A stretch of DNA of 64,000 nucleotides from Hygrocybe punicea. Taxonomy: Eukaryota > Basidiomycota > Agaricomycetes > Agaricales > Hygrophoraceae. Location: the NCBI GenBank assembly GCA_963556145.1, contig OY744469.1, positions 186,001-250,000 on the forward strand, given 5' to 3'. The position numbers and the translations under genes are program-made. Under the pieces are notes generated by a model. That model saw only the letters and a program-made list of their open reading frames with translations. It was not told the DNA's origin and did no database searches. Shown here in pieces: positions 41,392 through 52,491 of the stretch. Positions within the stretch are counted from its first letter, which is position 1, and every line of letters begins with the position of its first letter.

Positions 41392-43772
41392 CAGCAAAAC
41401 AGCCGTCAACGATACAGGTCTGCCACGTGCTGTGCAGACGTCTATAGAGTCATAGTGTCATAGAGTACTTCTTTGTATGTCTAAATCTATATAGTGCCCC
41501 GCAACATCTATGCAAGTCTAAGCAGTCCGCTGTCTCACCTGCATAGACCTGTATAGACCTGTCACCTATCTGTATAGCACTACATAACTGCATCCAGAAT
41601 GCAACAACACCACTTATTTTATATTTATATTCCAATATTTTCATCATCATATAAAAGAAAAGCAAAAACAATTATATTGATCTAGGATAAACACCTACAT
41701 GATCACGACGGCGTGGGTTAGTATATAATAATTAAAACTCTCCCGTCATCATTTCCATCTTGTCAATCTCCGTCGTCGTCGTCGTCATCGTCATCCTTCG
41801 TCGTCGTCATCTCCGTCTGTCGTCCTCACAATGGTTGTCCCATTCCATTCCTGTCCCCATCGTGTTCGCTGTCTTCGTCATTCCTGTCGTCTTCATGATC
41901 TCTGTCTTCCTCATCCCCATTCCCGTCCTTGCGGTTACAGTTGCGAACCCATTGTTTGCCTCCTCGGTGCTGGCCGGCAAGGGCAGCAGGATGTGCCAGT
42001 AGTCAGTAGATGATATTATATGAATGTAAAAAAACTCACAGTAGCATGGGTGGTTCACCCATACCCGCTGCGACTCTCGTCCACTTGCGCCGTTGTCCTT
42101 CATCATCAGGCCCGTCTCGGTCGTTGCGCTGCACTAGATTGAGCCAGCATGGGCTGGCGGGCATTTGGATGCGCGGCGTTGTTGGTTGGCAGGGCGCCGG
42201 CACTGTGAAACAACATGTGTAAGTAAAAACTAAACTAAAAACTAAAAACAAAACCATCTTTGCAGCAGGTGGTGCACCAACCACCGAGTTCGATGCCAGC
42301 AGGCGAAATTGTTCACGTTAGATGCCATCATCCCCTGACTCATGGTGTTGTCGTCGTCGTTGGGGTACTGCGACTTGTCGTCGTCATCATCGCGATTGAA
42401 CGAGTAGCCCATGTACGAGTTGCGTCCGAGCGGGTCGTCCTCGATGATAGCGGGGCCGCAGGGCTTCTCAGCCACCAGCCCCACATTTTGTTTCTGCCTC
42501 GCCTGGGCGCTAAAGTCCGAGAACCAATCCAGAACATCCCACATCTCTTTGTCATCATGCACACTCCCGCCATCGCCATCCTCCTCGTGCAATCCACAGG
42601 ACCTCCAAAGATGGGGGCGGCTATTGTCACTCTGTGGCACACTCAAGGTATGTTCTCCAGCACTGTTGGTATGGTACAGGTCTTGATACCGCTTCATGTG
42701 CAGGCGCGCTTCGAGGTCTTCGGGGCTCACACCAACACTCTGCTGGTGTAGCGGAAAAGAAGACAACACCGCGGGGGCAAGGAGCGGACGTGTTGGGAAG
42801 GGTAATTCGCGGCCCCGTAAACTGGGGGCTCTAGACACGGTTGTAGTGGAGGGCAGCGAGGGATCATTTTTTTGAATTAGGGGTAGGGACGGCTTCCTGG
42901 TAGGTGTGAGAGGGAATGGCGAGGCGATATTTAGCTGACGGGAGGGGAACGATGGCGGGCGTCTTTGTGATAGGGTGGTGGGCAAGTGCGTCCTCAGCGG
43001 GCTGGAACGTGACTGCGGCGACAACGGTCTGGTAAATAATCCCGGTTCAAGATTTCTGGTCGGGCTGCTCTGGTTCGACAGCGGCGAGCGGCCTCGAGAA
43101 GCCTCCCTCGGTGTAGGTGGGGGCGGAAGGGGACCACTCGGGGGCGGACTGGGTGGAGGGAGATCATAGTACCCGAGAACAGACGGCCCGGGAGATGGGA
43201 CTAGATAATCGGACGATGGGATGATCGTCCATGATGGCAATGGCGAGCGGTTCTGGGGAGCTGTGATGGGGTGCGATGGAAAGCGGATACGGGACGCGTC
43301 GCTGTGGAGATGGCGGCCGAGTCAGGGGGAGAGAGATTGTGGGCTTGGTGCCCACGCTCTCGGAGGTAGACGCCGTGTGGATTTCGCTGTGTCAATGCTG
43401 GTGGGTGTCGTCGAGGGTGGCTGTCGAGTGGGGAGTCAGCGCTAGTCAGCCCTTGAAAGCGAGTAGGAAAATGAACTGTACCAAACATGGACAAATGCCG
43501 GACTTGAGAAGAATTTCACCAACAAGATTTACTTAGTTGTGGCTATATAGTACGAATTACCTAGTGACTGTGTAGGACTAGGTAGGACTGCAAAACCCCC
43601 AAAGTACCTGTGTAGAAGGAGAGGTTGTCTATCCTCTGCTACATAGAGTGACAGGCATTCTATCCAGATCTATACAACACTATACAAATCGGGGTTGTCT
43701 ATAAGCGTCTATGGATTACTATAGTTTTGACAGGTATCTATATCACTCTATACCAAAACGACTGTTTTGCTG
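41392..43772. mobile_element. DNA transposon with CAGCAAAACAG ends
   Basis: Ends CAGCAAAACAGCCG (41392) and CGACTGTTTTGCTG (43772) are inverted repeats. Flanking octamers AAGGACAT (41384) and ATGGATAT (43773) match at six of eight positions, consistent with an eroded 8-bp TSD, but this is not certain. Both subterminal regions (about 41440-41580 and 43610-43755) are full of GTCTATA/CTATAC words, probably transposase binding repeats. It lies in an intron of the monooxygenase pseudogene. A (CGT)n stretch is at about 41775-41812. Confidence 0.7.
42242..43240 (-). CDS. Pro/Ser-rich hypothetical ORF inside the transposon
   Basis: An open frame of about 330 codons; the start is unresolved because the first codon of the frame is not ATG. 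The N-terminal half is almost wholly disordered (PPPSPPPSGPLPPPPTP). The C-terminal half is more mixed (EMWDVLDWFSDFSAQARQ). No transposase, zinc finger or other family is visible. Confidence 0.35.
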   Translation of the reverse strand: MPSWTIIPSSDYLVPSPGPSVLGYYDLPPPSPPPSGPLPPPPTPREASRGRSPLSNQSSPTRNLEPGLFTRPLSPQSRSSPLRTHLPTTLSQRRPPSFPSRQLNIASPFPLTPTRKPSLPLIQKNDPSLPSTTTVSRAPSLRGRELPFPTRPLLAPAVLSSFPLHQQSVGVSPEDLEARLHMKRYQDLYHTNSAGEHTLSVPQSDNSRPHLWRSCGLHEEDGDGGSVHDDKEMWDVLDWFSDFSAQARQKQNVGLVAEKPCGPAIIEDDPLGRNSYMGYSFNRDDDDDKSQYPNDDDNTMSQGMMASNVNNFACWHRTRWLVHHLLQRWFCF

Positions 43773-43880
43773 ATGGATATTTATCATGATTCCACAGATA
43801 AGGGTACTCCGTCGACACTGTAATCTTTTTCCAGCACAGTGACGCCACGACCTACACGTCTGAGGGCGAGAGCAGTTGCC

Positions 43881-46188
43881 TATGACGTTCCATGTGCACT
43901 TTTATTATTTGCGCGATAGAGGCTGCGCGATCGCGCGAATTGGAACTGCGCGGTTTCACAAAGTACACGGACTTTGTTTTTTTGGCATTGCTGTGCGTCT
44001 GTGGGGCCATTTGGGGAGAATAGTACATTTAATTTATTTCTACCTGTATACTTAGAGTGTTTTAGTCAACTATTAGCTATATTTCAGCAAGCTTTGTGGT
44101 GTTACATTTCCAACTCCGCTTCCGACCCCGATGCCCATTCCAATACCTACCATGACGATTCTACACTGCCACCTTCCTTTTTTATTTCATTTTGTCCTTT
44201 GTCTTTGTTTCGATGTCATTGTTTCTTCATTCGGACATCCTTGTACTTTCTTGTTCTTGTTCTCTTTTTGTCCCACCTTCTAGAACAATCCAGACCGACC
44301 ATGGACATATCCACGTGACCTCGTTGTACCCGAATAGTCTCCTTGCCGACGGATGTCACCGACATTGTCTTTTCCCTTCGATATCTTGTTTACGCTATCC
44401 CACGACAAACCGATCACAATGGCTGTACTCCCGAAACAGCTCATTACCGTAATTATCATTGGCAGCATCGCCATCACTTTCCTGATCGGTTTCTACATTG
44501 TTATGATCTATCTTTGGCATCGGCACCGAAACCCTTCCACCATCGATACTTCCGACTTCCACCTCGACAATATATCAACACGTAATTGACAATTGCCATT
44601 CTTGGATATATGGTTTCCACTTTCGTATTCCGTGCCTACCATTATCCTCCCTGACGATCCGACGACATTCCTCACCTGCTTGAGCACTCTGAACAATCCT
44701 CGATCATACGACAATTCACTGTTCCCTCCAAGCCGACCATCGCCGAAGCACATACATTCAAACTTCGACCATAGACCACACGACTTCCCAATACAGTGAC
44801 CCGACCCCTATCGTTTATTGTTCACACGACACCGCTTCAATGCAGTACCCAACGACTTGTTCCCACAGCTTGTCACCTGTGCCATGACTCGACACCTGGA
44901 CCCACATTCCTTTTATCCATAACCTTGTTACTTCCCACATTCATTTACAACGATACCCTTTCTTGGACAATACCAACATCAGATGGACCCTATTGTTCCA
45001 TGAACAGGACAAGACACCGCTCCTCGACACGTCATCAACACAGACATCGTCATCCGGTACAGCTTATGCTGTTCACATGTCTGATCTCGACTAGCCCACC
45101 GTCCTTGTTGGTTTTCCTTCCGCACATTCCTTTGTTTTCTTTCATGCCGACTTTGCTGTTACATCCACACCACCTCAAGACATTCCCTTCACCAACCCCA
45201 CACTGGACGATACCCATCTTCGACCCGACCATGCAATGCACTTGCCAAACTGCACACTTGCCCGTTACAGCAAGTGTAGACCCCGAATTGGCAATTCTGC
45301 ATGTCACATGATCCGATGACAAATCATCCGAGTCATCCGGACCTCTTCTATCCTCAACGACACCCGGGCCTCCAGTTGGATCGCGAGAACATCGACATGA
45401 GGACGCCTCATGTACGCCTCATGGTGAACACATGGTAGAGTTGGACATGTTGTGGCTTCATGGTTGTATTTCTATTTACCTCCCCTCAAGACCAGTCACT
45501 ATATATACTGTTCTTGTTGTTGGTTCGGACTTTTTCTTCTTTTCCTTTCTTTACGTTTAGTCTGGTTCTTGGGGCAGACTCATCTTGTTTTGGGTAACCC
45601 CCACGGCTCGCAATGACATTAGACCTTGACCCCCCCCACTTGTAGCAGTGTTGTCTTAGTTATAAGCAACAATGAAACTGCTCTTCTTTCCTCTGAAAAC
45701 CGATCCCCAGTTAAGTTGATTGTTGCCGGAGCCCGCTGCAGAAGCGATCCGTAACATGTGGGCACAAAGCAGCCTCGGTGAGCATGACCGCTAATTTTGG
45801 ATTTCCTATTTTGGGCAAGCTTCGTGATGTAGAGATTTGATTGCACGATCCGATCATTGGCCAGGCCATCACGATGACAACTCATATCAAATTTGATATC
45901 ACATGATTGTTGCAACCAAAACAGGCAGCTTGTTGATTTCTTGCTCGGAGTTAGAGTCTGCTTCGTATTGCACAAAGCTTGCTGGAATATAGCTAATAGT
46001 TGACTAAAACACTCTAAGTATACAGGTAGAAATAAATTAAATGTACTATTCTCCCCAAATGGCCCCACAGACGCACAGCAATGCCAAAAAAACAAAGTCT
46101 GTGTACCTTGTGAAACCGCGTGGTTCCAATTCGCGCGATCGCGCAGCCTCTATCGCGCAAATAATAAAAGTGCACGTGGAACGTCATA
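43881..46188. mobile_element. DNA element with about 215-bp inverted ends
   Basis: 43881-44098 is a near-perfect reverse complement of about 45970-46188 (ends TATGACGTTCC and GGAACGTCATA). Direct GTTGCC copies (43875-43880 and 46189-46194) flank it, and removing the element plus one copy restores the FAD-binding motif. Inside, 44419-44589 could encode a short peptide with one membrane-spanning stretch (LITVIIIGSIAITFLIGFYI). No transposase is seen. The remaining 1.8 kb shows no clear gene. Long TIRs recall Mutator-like elements, though the TSD here is 6 bp rather than 9. Confidence 0.82.
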
Positions 46189-47039
46189 GTTGCCAGGCCG
46201 GCGAGCCCCCCACCGACGATGATAAAGTTGATCGAAAGCAGGGCCTGTGCAGGTCTTAGTATGAGACAGAATCATACAAGACCGTATACGGTAATAACCG
46301 TTCACATCACAGGATGATGCATATCGATGATGAGTGTAACGGACCGGTACTGCCAGCGTTCTCAAATACCCTCAAACTCGTATTATGGTTTCAAGCTGCT
46401 TAGCATATGGTCTATAGTAGTGTTGCCACGGCTCGGTCCGAAACCGTTAGCCGATTGAGCCGAGCCGATGATTAGCCGAGCCGAGCCGTTGCTACGGCTA
46501 ACGGTTAAACCTCGGCTTAGCCGTGGCTAGCCGTTTTGAGCCGTTACAAAATTTCCAAATTAGGAAATATAATGATTTCGAGGTTTCCGGAGTGTTTGCT
46601 GGCTCGCAACTGGTTTTCTGGCATTGCCCAAGGCTCAAAACATCACCAGACGACTGCTGTGCTAATGAAGGATAGATTTTGGTGTAAAATATAATAATAC
46701 TGAATAATTATTGCATCTACATAGTCTCAATTACCTTGATGAACAACCATGTCGTATCATAACTTGTAACAGTCACCATTTGATACTGAAGAGATGAAAC
46801 ATTGAGCCATTAAATCTGACCTATAGAAAGAAGCTCACGTTGTCAATGCTTCGGGCGTTACTGAGATGCGAGAGGGTTTGTAAGGGAAGCCATTTGAAGA
46901 CACTCTTGGCTTGCGTTCGTTCTGTTGACCCAAACGTCCGGTTTCGCTGGATCCAGACACTCGATGTGGTTCGTTGTAGCAAATAAGAGGCAGCAAAATT
47001 ATGTCTCCTAATTTTTACTTTTATTTTATTTTATTTTAT

Positions 47040-47781
47040 TTGGAGGGTCGACATACCTGACTTCAGCAGCAGTGACACCATCGAGGCTGTTTAAGAGTCC
47101 ACACAGATGTAGCCTTGAAGTGTGAGTAGTTTCAGTTGCGTTCATAGGTGGACATAATGTCACGACTGACGGAGCACGTAAATGTATAGCCATGCGAGAA
47201 AGCGACTTGCCTGATTGAAACATATCCCATTAACGTCGTCAAAGTATTATCACTTATGCAGTACTTATGCTAGGATTCAGCTTCAAGAAAGGCTGACGAC
47301 ATAGATATCAAGACCGAGTTCGCCAGCTAAGGAATCGATGAGTGATAGTTTACCGCCATCTTTAAACCCTCCAACCATCAAAGAGTTCCAAAGGGGATCC
47401 ATTGTCGAGCAGAGGTTGTACATGGCAAGGGCTAAATTGTTGTCTCCAATGTCATGTCGATAGCCTTGGAGCGTGCAAGAGAACCATAAGATGAAAGAAA
47501 TCAGAATAATTATTGCTATTCGAGAAATATAACTGCTCTCACCGAGATTGTTGACTGCCATCATGATTACATCCTCGACTCCGAATACTCGCACCAGGAC
47601 AAAATTTGTTTGACAAAATCATGTTCCACCACGAAGGAGAGAATAGTCCTTGCAGGTGGGAGAGTAGGCTAGTCCCATCAAAATTAGACATCATTTTTTG
47701 CAATGCAGGGTTCGACTGACTCACCTTGAAAAAACGGATAGTCCAGGGCAAATGTCCAATATATTCCGCTGATGCCCTCAA
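47040..47781 (-). pseudogene. BCS1-like AAA ATPase remnant
   Basis: 47283-47400 encodes SLIDSLAGELGLDIYVVSLS directly after GGFKDGGK, a Walker A that has lost most of its usual context, apparently by a deletion. 47060-47110 encodes LHLCGLLNSLDGVTAAE, the conserved box downstream of Walker B in BCS1-type ATPases. Upstream 47450-47600 has a hydrophobic segment (AIIILISFILWF). Walker B and the arginine-finger region are missing or unreadable. It lies inside the hAT element, upstream of and antisense to the transposase. Confidence 0.6.
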
Positions 47782-48248
47782 CCGAGTTGTCTACAGGGAG
47801 AATGTGAGGATGTTGCTACATGCAGGCTGACACGAAATCACCAAGTGCAACACGCAAATCATTGCAAGTATTATGAGAGAGACCACAGGTAGAAGATGTC
47901 GAGACACCCCCAGTACACAGGGGGATAGGAAAAGGCGATGACTTGTGAAAAGTTTGAGTGCCCAGCACTAGTGAAACAGATGGAAGGACGTGAAATATGG
48001 ACCAGAAAATAAGATGATGAAGGCCGAAGACAGGGAGATGCAGAGACAACAGGGACGAGACTTTGCGGTGCTCAGCACTGGCAAAGATGGTAGAAAGCGA
48101 TGGGGACAAGTCTTTGCTGGTGCTCGGCACTGGCAAAGATGGTTGAGAAGAACATAAGGCTCTTACGGTCACAGTATGGTGAAGCTCAAGTCTCACGGTC
48201 ACATGATCGAGTTACTGTTGAGCGCCATTCTAAGTCTTTTCTCTTCAT

Positions 48249-48315
48249 CTCCCCTTGATTGAATCATAGGGAGATTCTTGTCTCTCTTCTCCCCTTGATT
48301 GAATCATAGGGAGAT
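48249..48315 (+). repeat. 40-bp period tandem duplication
   Basis: CTCCCCTTGATTGAATCATA followed by GGGAGAT occurs twice with a 40-bp period, about 600 bp before the hAT transposase start. Nearby at 48069 and 48120 the phrase GGCACTGGCAAAGATGG (first copy AGCACTGG) also repeats. Confidence 0.8.
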
Positions 48316-48917
48316 GTTCCTTCCTGGTTGTGTTATCTGCCGATGCCGACACTGAGGTTCTTATCTGCCATTTTGCTATGGCTGGCGTCGTCTTCCCCCT
48401 ACTCTTTGCTTCCCCGGCTCTGGGTACGTTGACTTATCCCCCTCTTCGCAATGGGTTGTCATCCTATTCATATCTTGCACCAGGATCTGCCCGTTTGACA
48501 CAAGGAACAGATCAAGACCACACCCTCGATACATGTGTCTGCATGCTGTTTCGCTTAGCACCGTGTTTTTTTAATCTCCACGTTTTTTTCCCTTTGCCAC
48601 TACTGAGACGTTCATATTTTTTCTATTGTACTTTTACCAATAATTTGTATTTCATGTGTATTTCATACATCCACCATCAAACTCACCCGGTTACGTCTGC
48701 ATCTTCAACTTATTCACCACGTTGTACAGGAGAAATGTAATTGTTAGTAGCGTTCATGGCAGGACAATAGTCATACAGCATGCACACAAGTTGCAATACG
48801 TCTTGATTGAGATCGGTTACACCCTTGGAAAGCTATCGTGTCTGGAGGTCCGTTAAATTGAAATTCACGTCAGTCATCATATATTCGACTGAACTTTGCA
48901 TAACTCTTTAGACCAAT

Positions 48918-51900
48918 ATGCCTCCTCGACGTGGAGCCAAAAAGTCCAAGACGACTGCCTTTGCAAATGGCGCGCTTCAAACATCCTTCCGAATTCAAGG
49001 TAGATATTTCACTTTTAAACCCACTCATATACGGTGCTGACATTCTCATACATATCCAGTACCTCAACCGTCCACTCCAACTCCTGAACCGATCCATCGA
49101 GACAAAGGAAAGGGCAAGGCCGTTGAAGTAGACATCGACGATCCCTTTGGTCCCGGCTTTCTATCAAGACCTACCAACCCAGCCATTACACCGATTCGAC
49201 AGGTGGGGCCTGCGATATTGGACCGTGCTCGGCGAAGGGTTCTTTCTGCAAAAGCTAATGACCCAAACAACGCAGCAGCAGCTGTCGATATTCTATTTAC
49301 ACCATCTCCTTGCTCACGCCGTCGTCGTCAACAAAGGAAGACGCCTGTCGCAGCTTCTTCTCGCAACCCACCCAACTTATTCTCTTCTGGCAGCCCAATC
49401 ATACCCATTCGACAAGTCACATTCCGATTACCATCGAGTTCTCCCAGTGATGGTCCCTTCACCTCACTTTCACCTCCACAAGCCTCAACTTCACAGCAAC
49501 CTTCACTCCCACTCTTTGACCTAGCAACTGCTACGTCCACGTCCTCACCAACGTCGCCGGTGTCGCCAGTGTCAACGTCCAGCTCTAAGTCTAGTGGGTC
49601 AGAATCCAACCATAACCCACGGCCACCTGCAGCAAATCCGGCAACTCGTTCATCGCGAACGAATGGTCCCGCAGGCAACAAGTCTCGTCACATCGCATCG
49701 GACGTGTGGACTTTCTTCGAAAAGATGGGAAACCAGTATAGTTGCATGTTCTGCGGGTATGTGTTTCCACATCCTAGTTATTATATGATGCTGAACGACT
49801 TGAATAGAAATATCCATGCAACGAATCCAAGCTATAAGATTACCAAATTTAGTGTCAAGACATCCACCGGGACTATTCGCCGTCACTTGATAGAGGAACA
49901 CATGAATGTTTGGGTGTCTGGTTGTGACGAGTTGGGCATCAAGATAAAGGCAAAGAGTGCCCAGGCTGCCCTGGATGGATATCGAAAGGGTAAAGGGCAA
50001 CCAACGGGACGGATGCCGCAAGAACGCACATCGTACTCGAGGGAAGCTTTCGTTGACGCAATCATCGAGTTCATTGTCGGCGATGATCAGGTATATTTTT
50101 CGATTGTTTTATATTCCTGTATTGATGAGATATCATTATTTTAGTCAATCAATGTTGTCGAATCACCGCATCTGCGGGCAATTTTCCTCATGCTTCGAGA
50201 AGAACTTCGGGAGTCGGATATTCCTGGCAGGACTACGATCCGTAAACGCATTGAAGAGACGCTTCAAGAACATTTAGATCAACTAAGTAAAGACATGCAG
50301 GTCAGAGCGGCTGCTACCTGCATTTTGACTATTCTTGTTAATAAAGGAACAGCACTCATTAGGGAAGATTTCATTCACAATGGATATGTGGTCCGATCCG
50401 AATCGTTCTCCTTTCATGGCTATCACGGCTCATTGGATCCAATCGCATACTGAAGAAACCCCCACTGGCCGTCAACACATTCTCAGATTACGTTCCGACT
50501 TGGTGGGATTTCATCGTGTTCCTGGGCGACATGATGGCGAGCATCTCGCCCATGTATTCATATACGTTACTGATCGGCTTATGATTACTCACAAGGTATT
50601 CAATATTCAAAGTTTCTTCGTATTCTCGTTGACCCTCATCCTCTCAGATTGGATGGATTACCCTCGACAATGCCTCAAACAATGATACGTTCATGGCCAT
50701 ATTAGAGCGTGAACTTCGGCGACGGAAAATCAAATTTGACAAAATTGAGTGTCGAATTAGGTAGGTGACATGATTTTGTTGCTGCACCATAAGTACTAAT
50801 ACTCTTTACCTCCAGATGTTTCCCCCACATCGTCAACCTTGCTTGCAAGGCTGTGCTAGCGGCAATCACCAATCTCGACTATGTGGCTGAAACCGCTGAC
50901 GACTTTTACCCTGCAAACTTCTTGGAAGGGATTGACCGAGATCCAATTGCAACTGTCCGATCTCTCATTCGTGCAGTATGTCTCTCTCTTGCTATCTTGT
51001 GCAGCAACTTACCTTTTGATGCGAAAACATTAATTTATACTAGATCCGATCATCTTCTCTGCGCCGACAGTATTTTTCATCCTTGTTTGAGAGATTAGAG
51101 CAGAAGGAACTTCAGCTTCTGCGTGACATGGAAGTGAGGTGGTCTTCAACATTACTCATGATTGAACGAGCCATTGATCTTCAAGAGGTATTTTTTATTT
51201 TTTATTTCGTGGCCAATATTTGACGTGGTTATCTAGGTTCTTGACACCTTCCTCGAAAGCCGGGAATTTTCTGAACTGCACAAGTTCCAGCTCCGTGATT
51301 CCGACTGGAACGCTCTTCGAAAATTTCAATCTATTCTCCAGGTGAGTGTATTTGATTGTTCCTTTTCTATATAATGTATTATCATTGTCAGATTCCACAT
51401 GCCTTCCAACAAATGTTATCACATGAGAAGACTCCAACATTATGTCACGCCGTACCTGCATTTGAAGCGATGCTCAATGTCTGGAAAGTACATCAAGAGC
51501 AGAATCCGGAAACTTCTGAAATCGTCCAGAAGGGGATCGACAAACTTGAATTATATAGTAGCCGAACGGACATGGTCCCTGCTTACACACTGGCCATGAG
51601 TCTGTATCTAACTAATTTTTTGCTTTTGCTGACGGTTTTTTTCCAGTTCTAGATCCATCCATCAAATTGACGTGGCTCGAGGAGTACATGCCAGAGCGAG
51701 TTGATTGGGCCAAAGATTTATTTATTAATGCCGTATGTACCAATAATATTTCCGCTTTTATCACCTGAATTACTCTATCTTACATAGCTTCGCCCGTATG
51801 ACCCTACTACTGGAACCGAGGGCCCTGTAGTAAATGCAGAACCACCTGCAGTCCTGCCACGTCCCACTGCGAGAGACATCCTCGGCCTCAACCGTATTCG

Positions 51901-52370
51901 AGGTCACTCAGTTGTGCAACGGGCAATAGAAGTCGAGGCCGCAGCTTACCTTCGCGATACACAGCCAACAACAAAGAGTCTGACATACTGGCAGGTATGT
52001 GAGGCCGATGACAGATGTATCCATTTCATGCTAAACATAGTTGGACAAGGAAAATCAACTTCGCTATCCGAGAATTTTTTCTCTCGCCATGGACATTTTA
52101 CCGATACAAGCTTCGGCAGTGCCTTGTGAAAGAGTGTTTTCGTCAAGCAAGGAAACTATGACTGCACGACGGAATCGCATTTCACCTGAATTAATGGAAG
52201 CCCTTCAACTTTTGAAGTATTCCATTCGGCAGGGAAGAGGTCTCAATTTTACGGATGGTCTGGATTGGGGTCAGGAGCTTCATGAGTTGGAGACTTACGA
52301 TGATGCACAGATGCAGCTCCCAGAAGATGTCAACTCATTCATTCAGTCTCTTACAGAAAAACTTCAGTAG
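48918..52370 (+). CDS. hAT transposase, 13 exons, 939 aa
   Basis: Exons I can place: 48918-48999, 49060-49756, 49808-50090, 50145-50300, 50347-50595, 50648-50760, 50816-50975, 51044-51187, 51237-51341, 51392-51599, 51647-51732, 51788-51994, 52041-52370. All introns are GT-AG and the total (2820 nt) is divisible by three. After a disordered N-terminus comes a BED-type zinc finger (SCMFC ... TIRRHLIEEH) whose first loop is split by an intron. The RNase H-like core follows: KISFTMDMWSDPN (first Asp), WITLDNASNNDTFM (second Asp) and CFPHIVNLACKAVL. The C-terminus has the hAT dimerisation box: RYPRIFSLAMDILPIQASAV, then CERVFSSSKETMTARRNRIS and ALQLLKYSI. All expected regions are present without stops. 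Confidence 0.93.
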
Positions 52371-52491
52371 AAATATAAATTTTATTATGAAACGAAGGGA
52401 CACAAGAACATCACGTAAATAATGTGGTCGACGTGGATGGTAAGACAAATGTACACGATACAAGGAAAAACAATGAAACGAGACCAACAAA

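Larger units (their letters stand above)
38240..46244 (-). pseudogene. FAD-dependent monooxygenase broken by three insertions
   Basis: Four pieces read in order on the minus strand. 46244-46189 gives SINFIIVGGGLAGLA. 43880-43808 gives TALALRRVGRGVTVLEKD, completing the Rossmann GxGxxG and the strand-2 Glu. 41363-41347 joins 38734-38690 as PSGLRLCPNGSKILYRW. 38680-38240 includes LRSELEAIVSRSDG, EEVLKETRGDWM, AIALGARIRYNTRVASID and VIVGANGTHG. This is the N-terminal half of salicylate-hydroxylase-like class A flavoprotein monooxygenases. Separate insertions lie in the Rossmann codons, in an intron and before LCPNG. A 2-bp loss after RW and other shifts add to the damage, and the C-terminal half is absent. 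Confidence 0.88.

Noticed and set aside
44353..44589. Small membrane peptide gene inside the long-TIR element
   Set aside because: One hydrophobic stretch in a short frame without homology or context; kept only as a note in the element entry.
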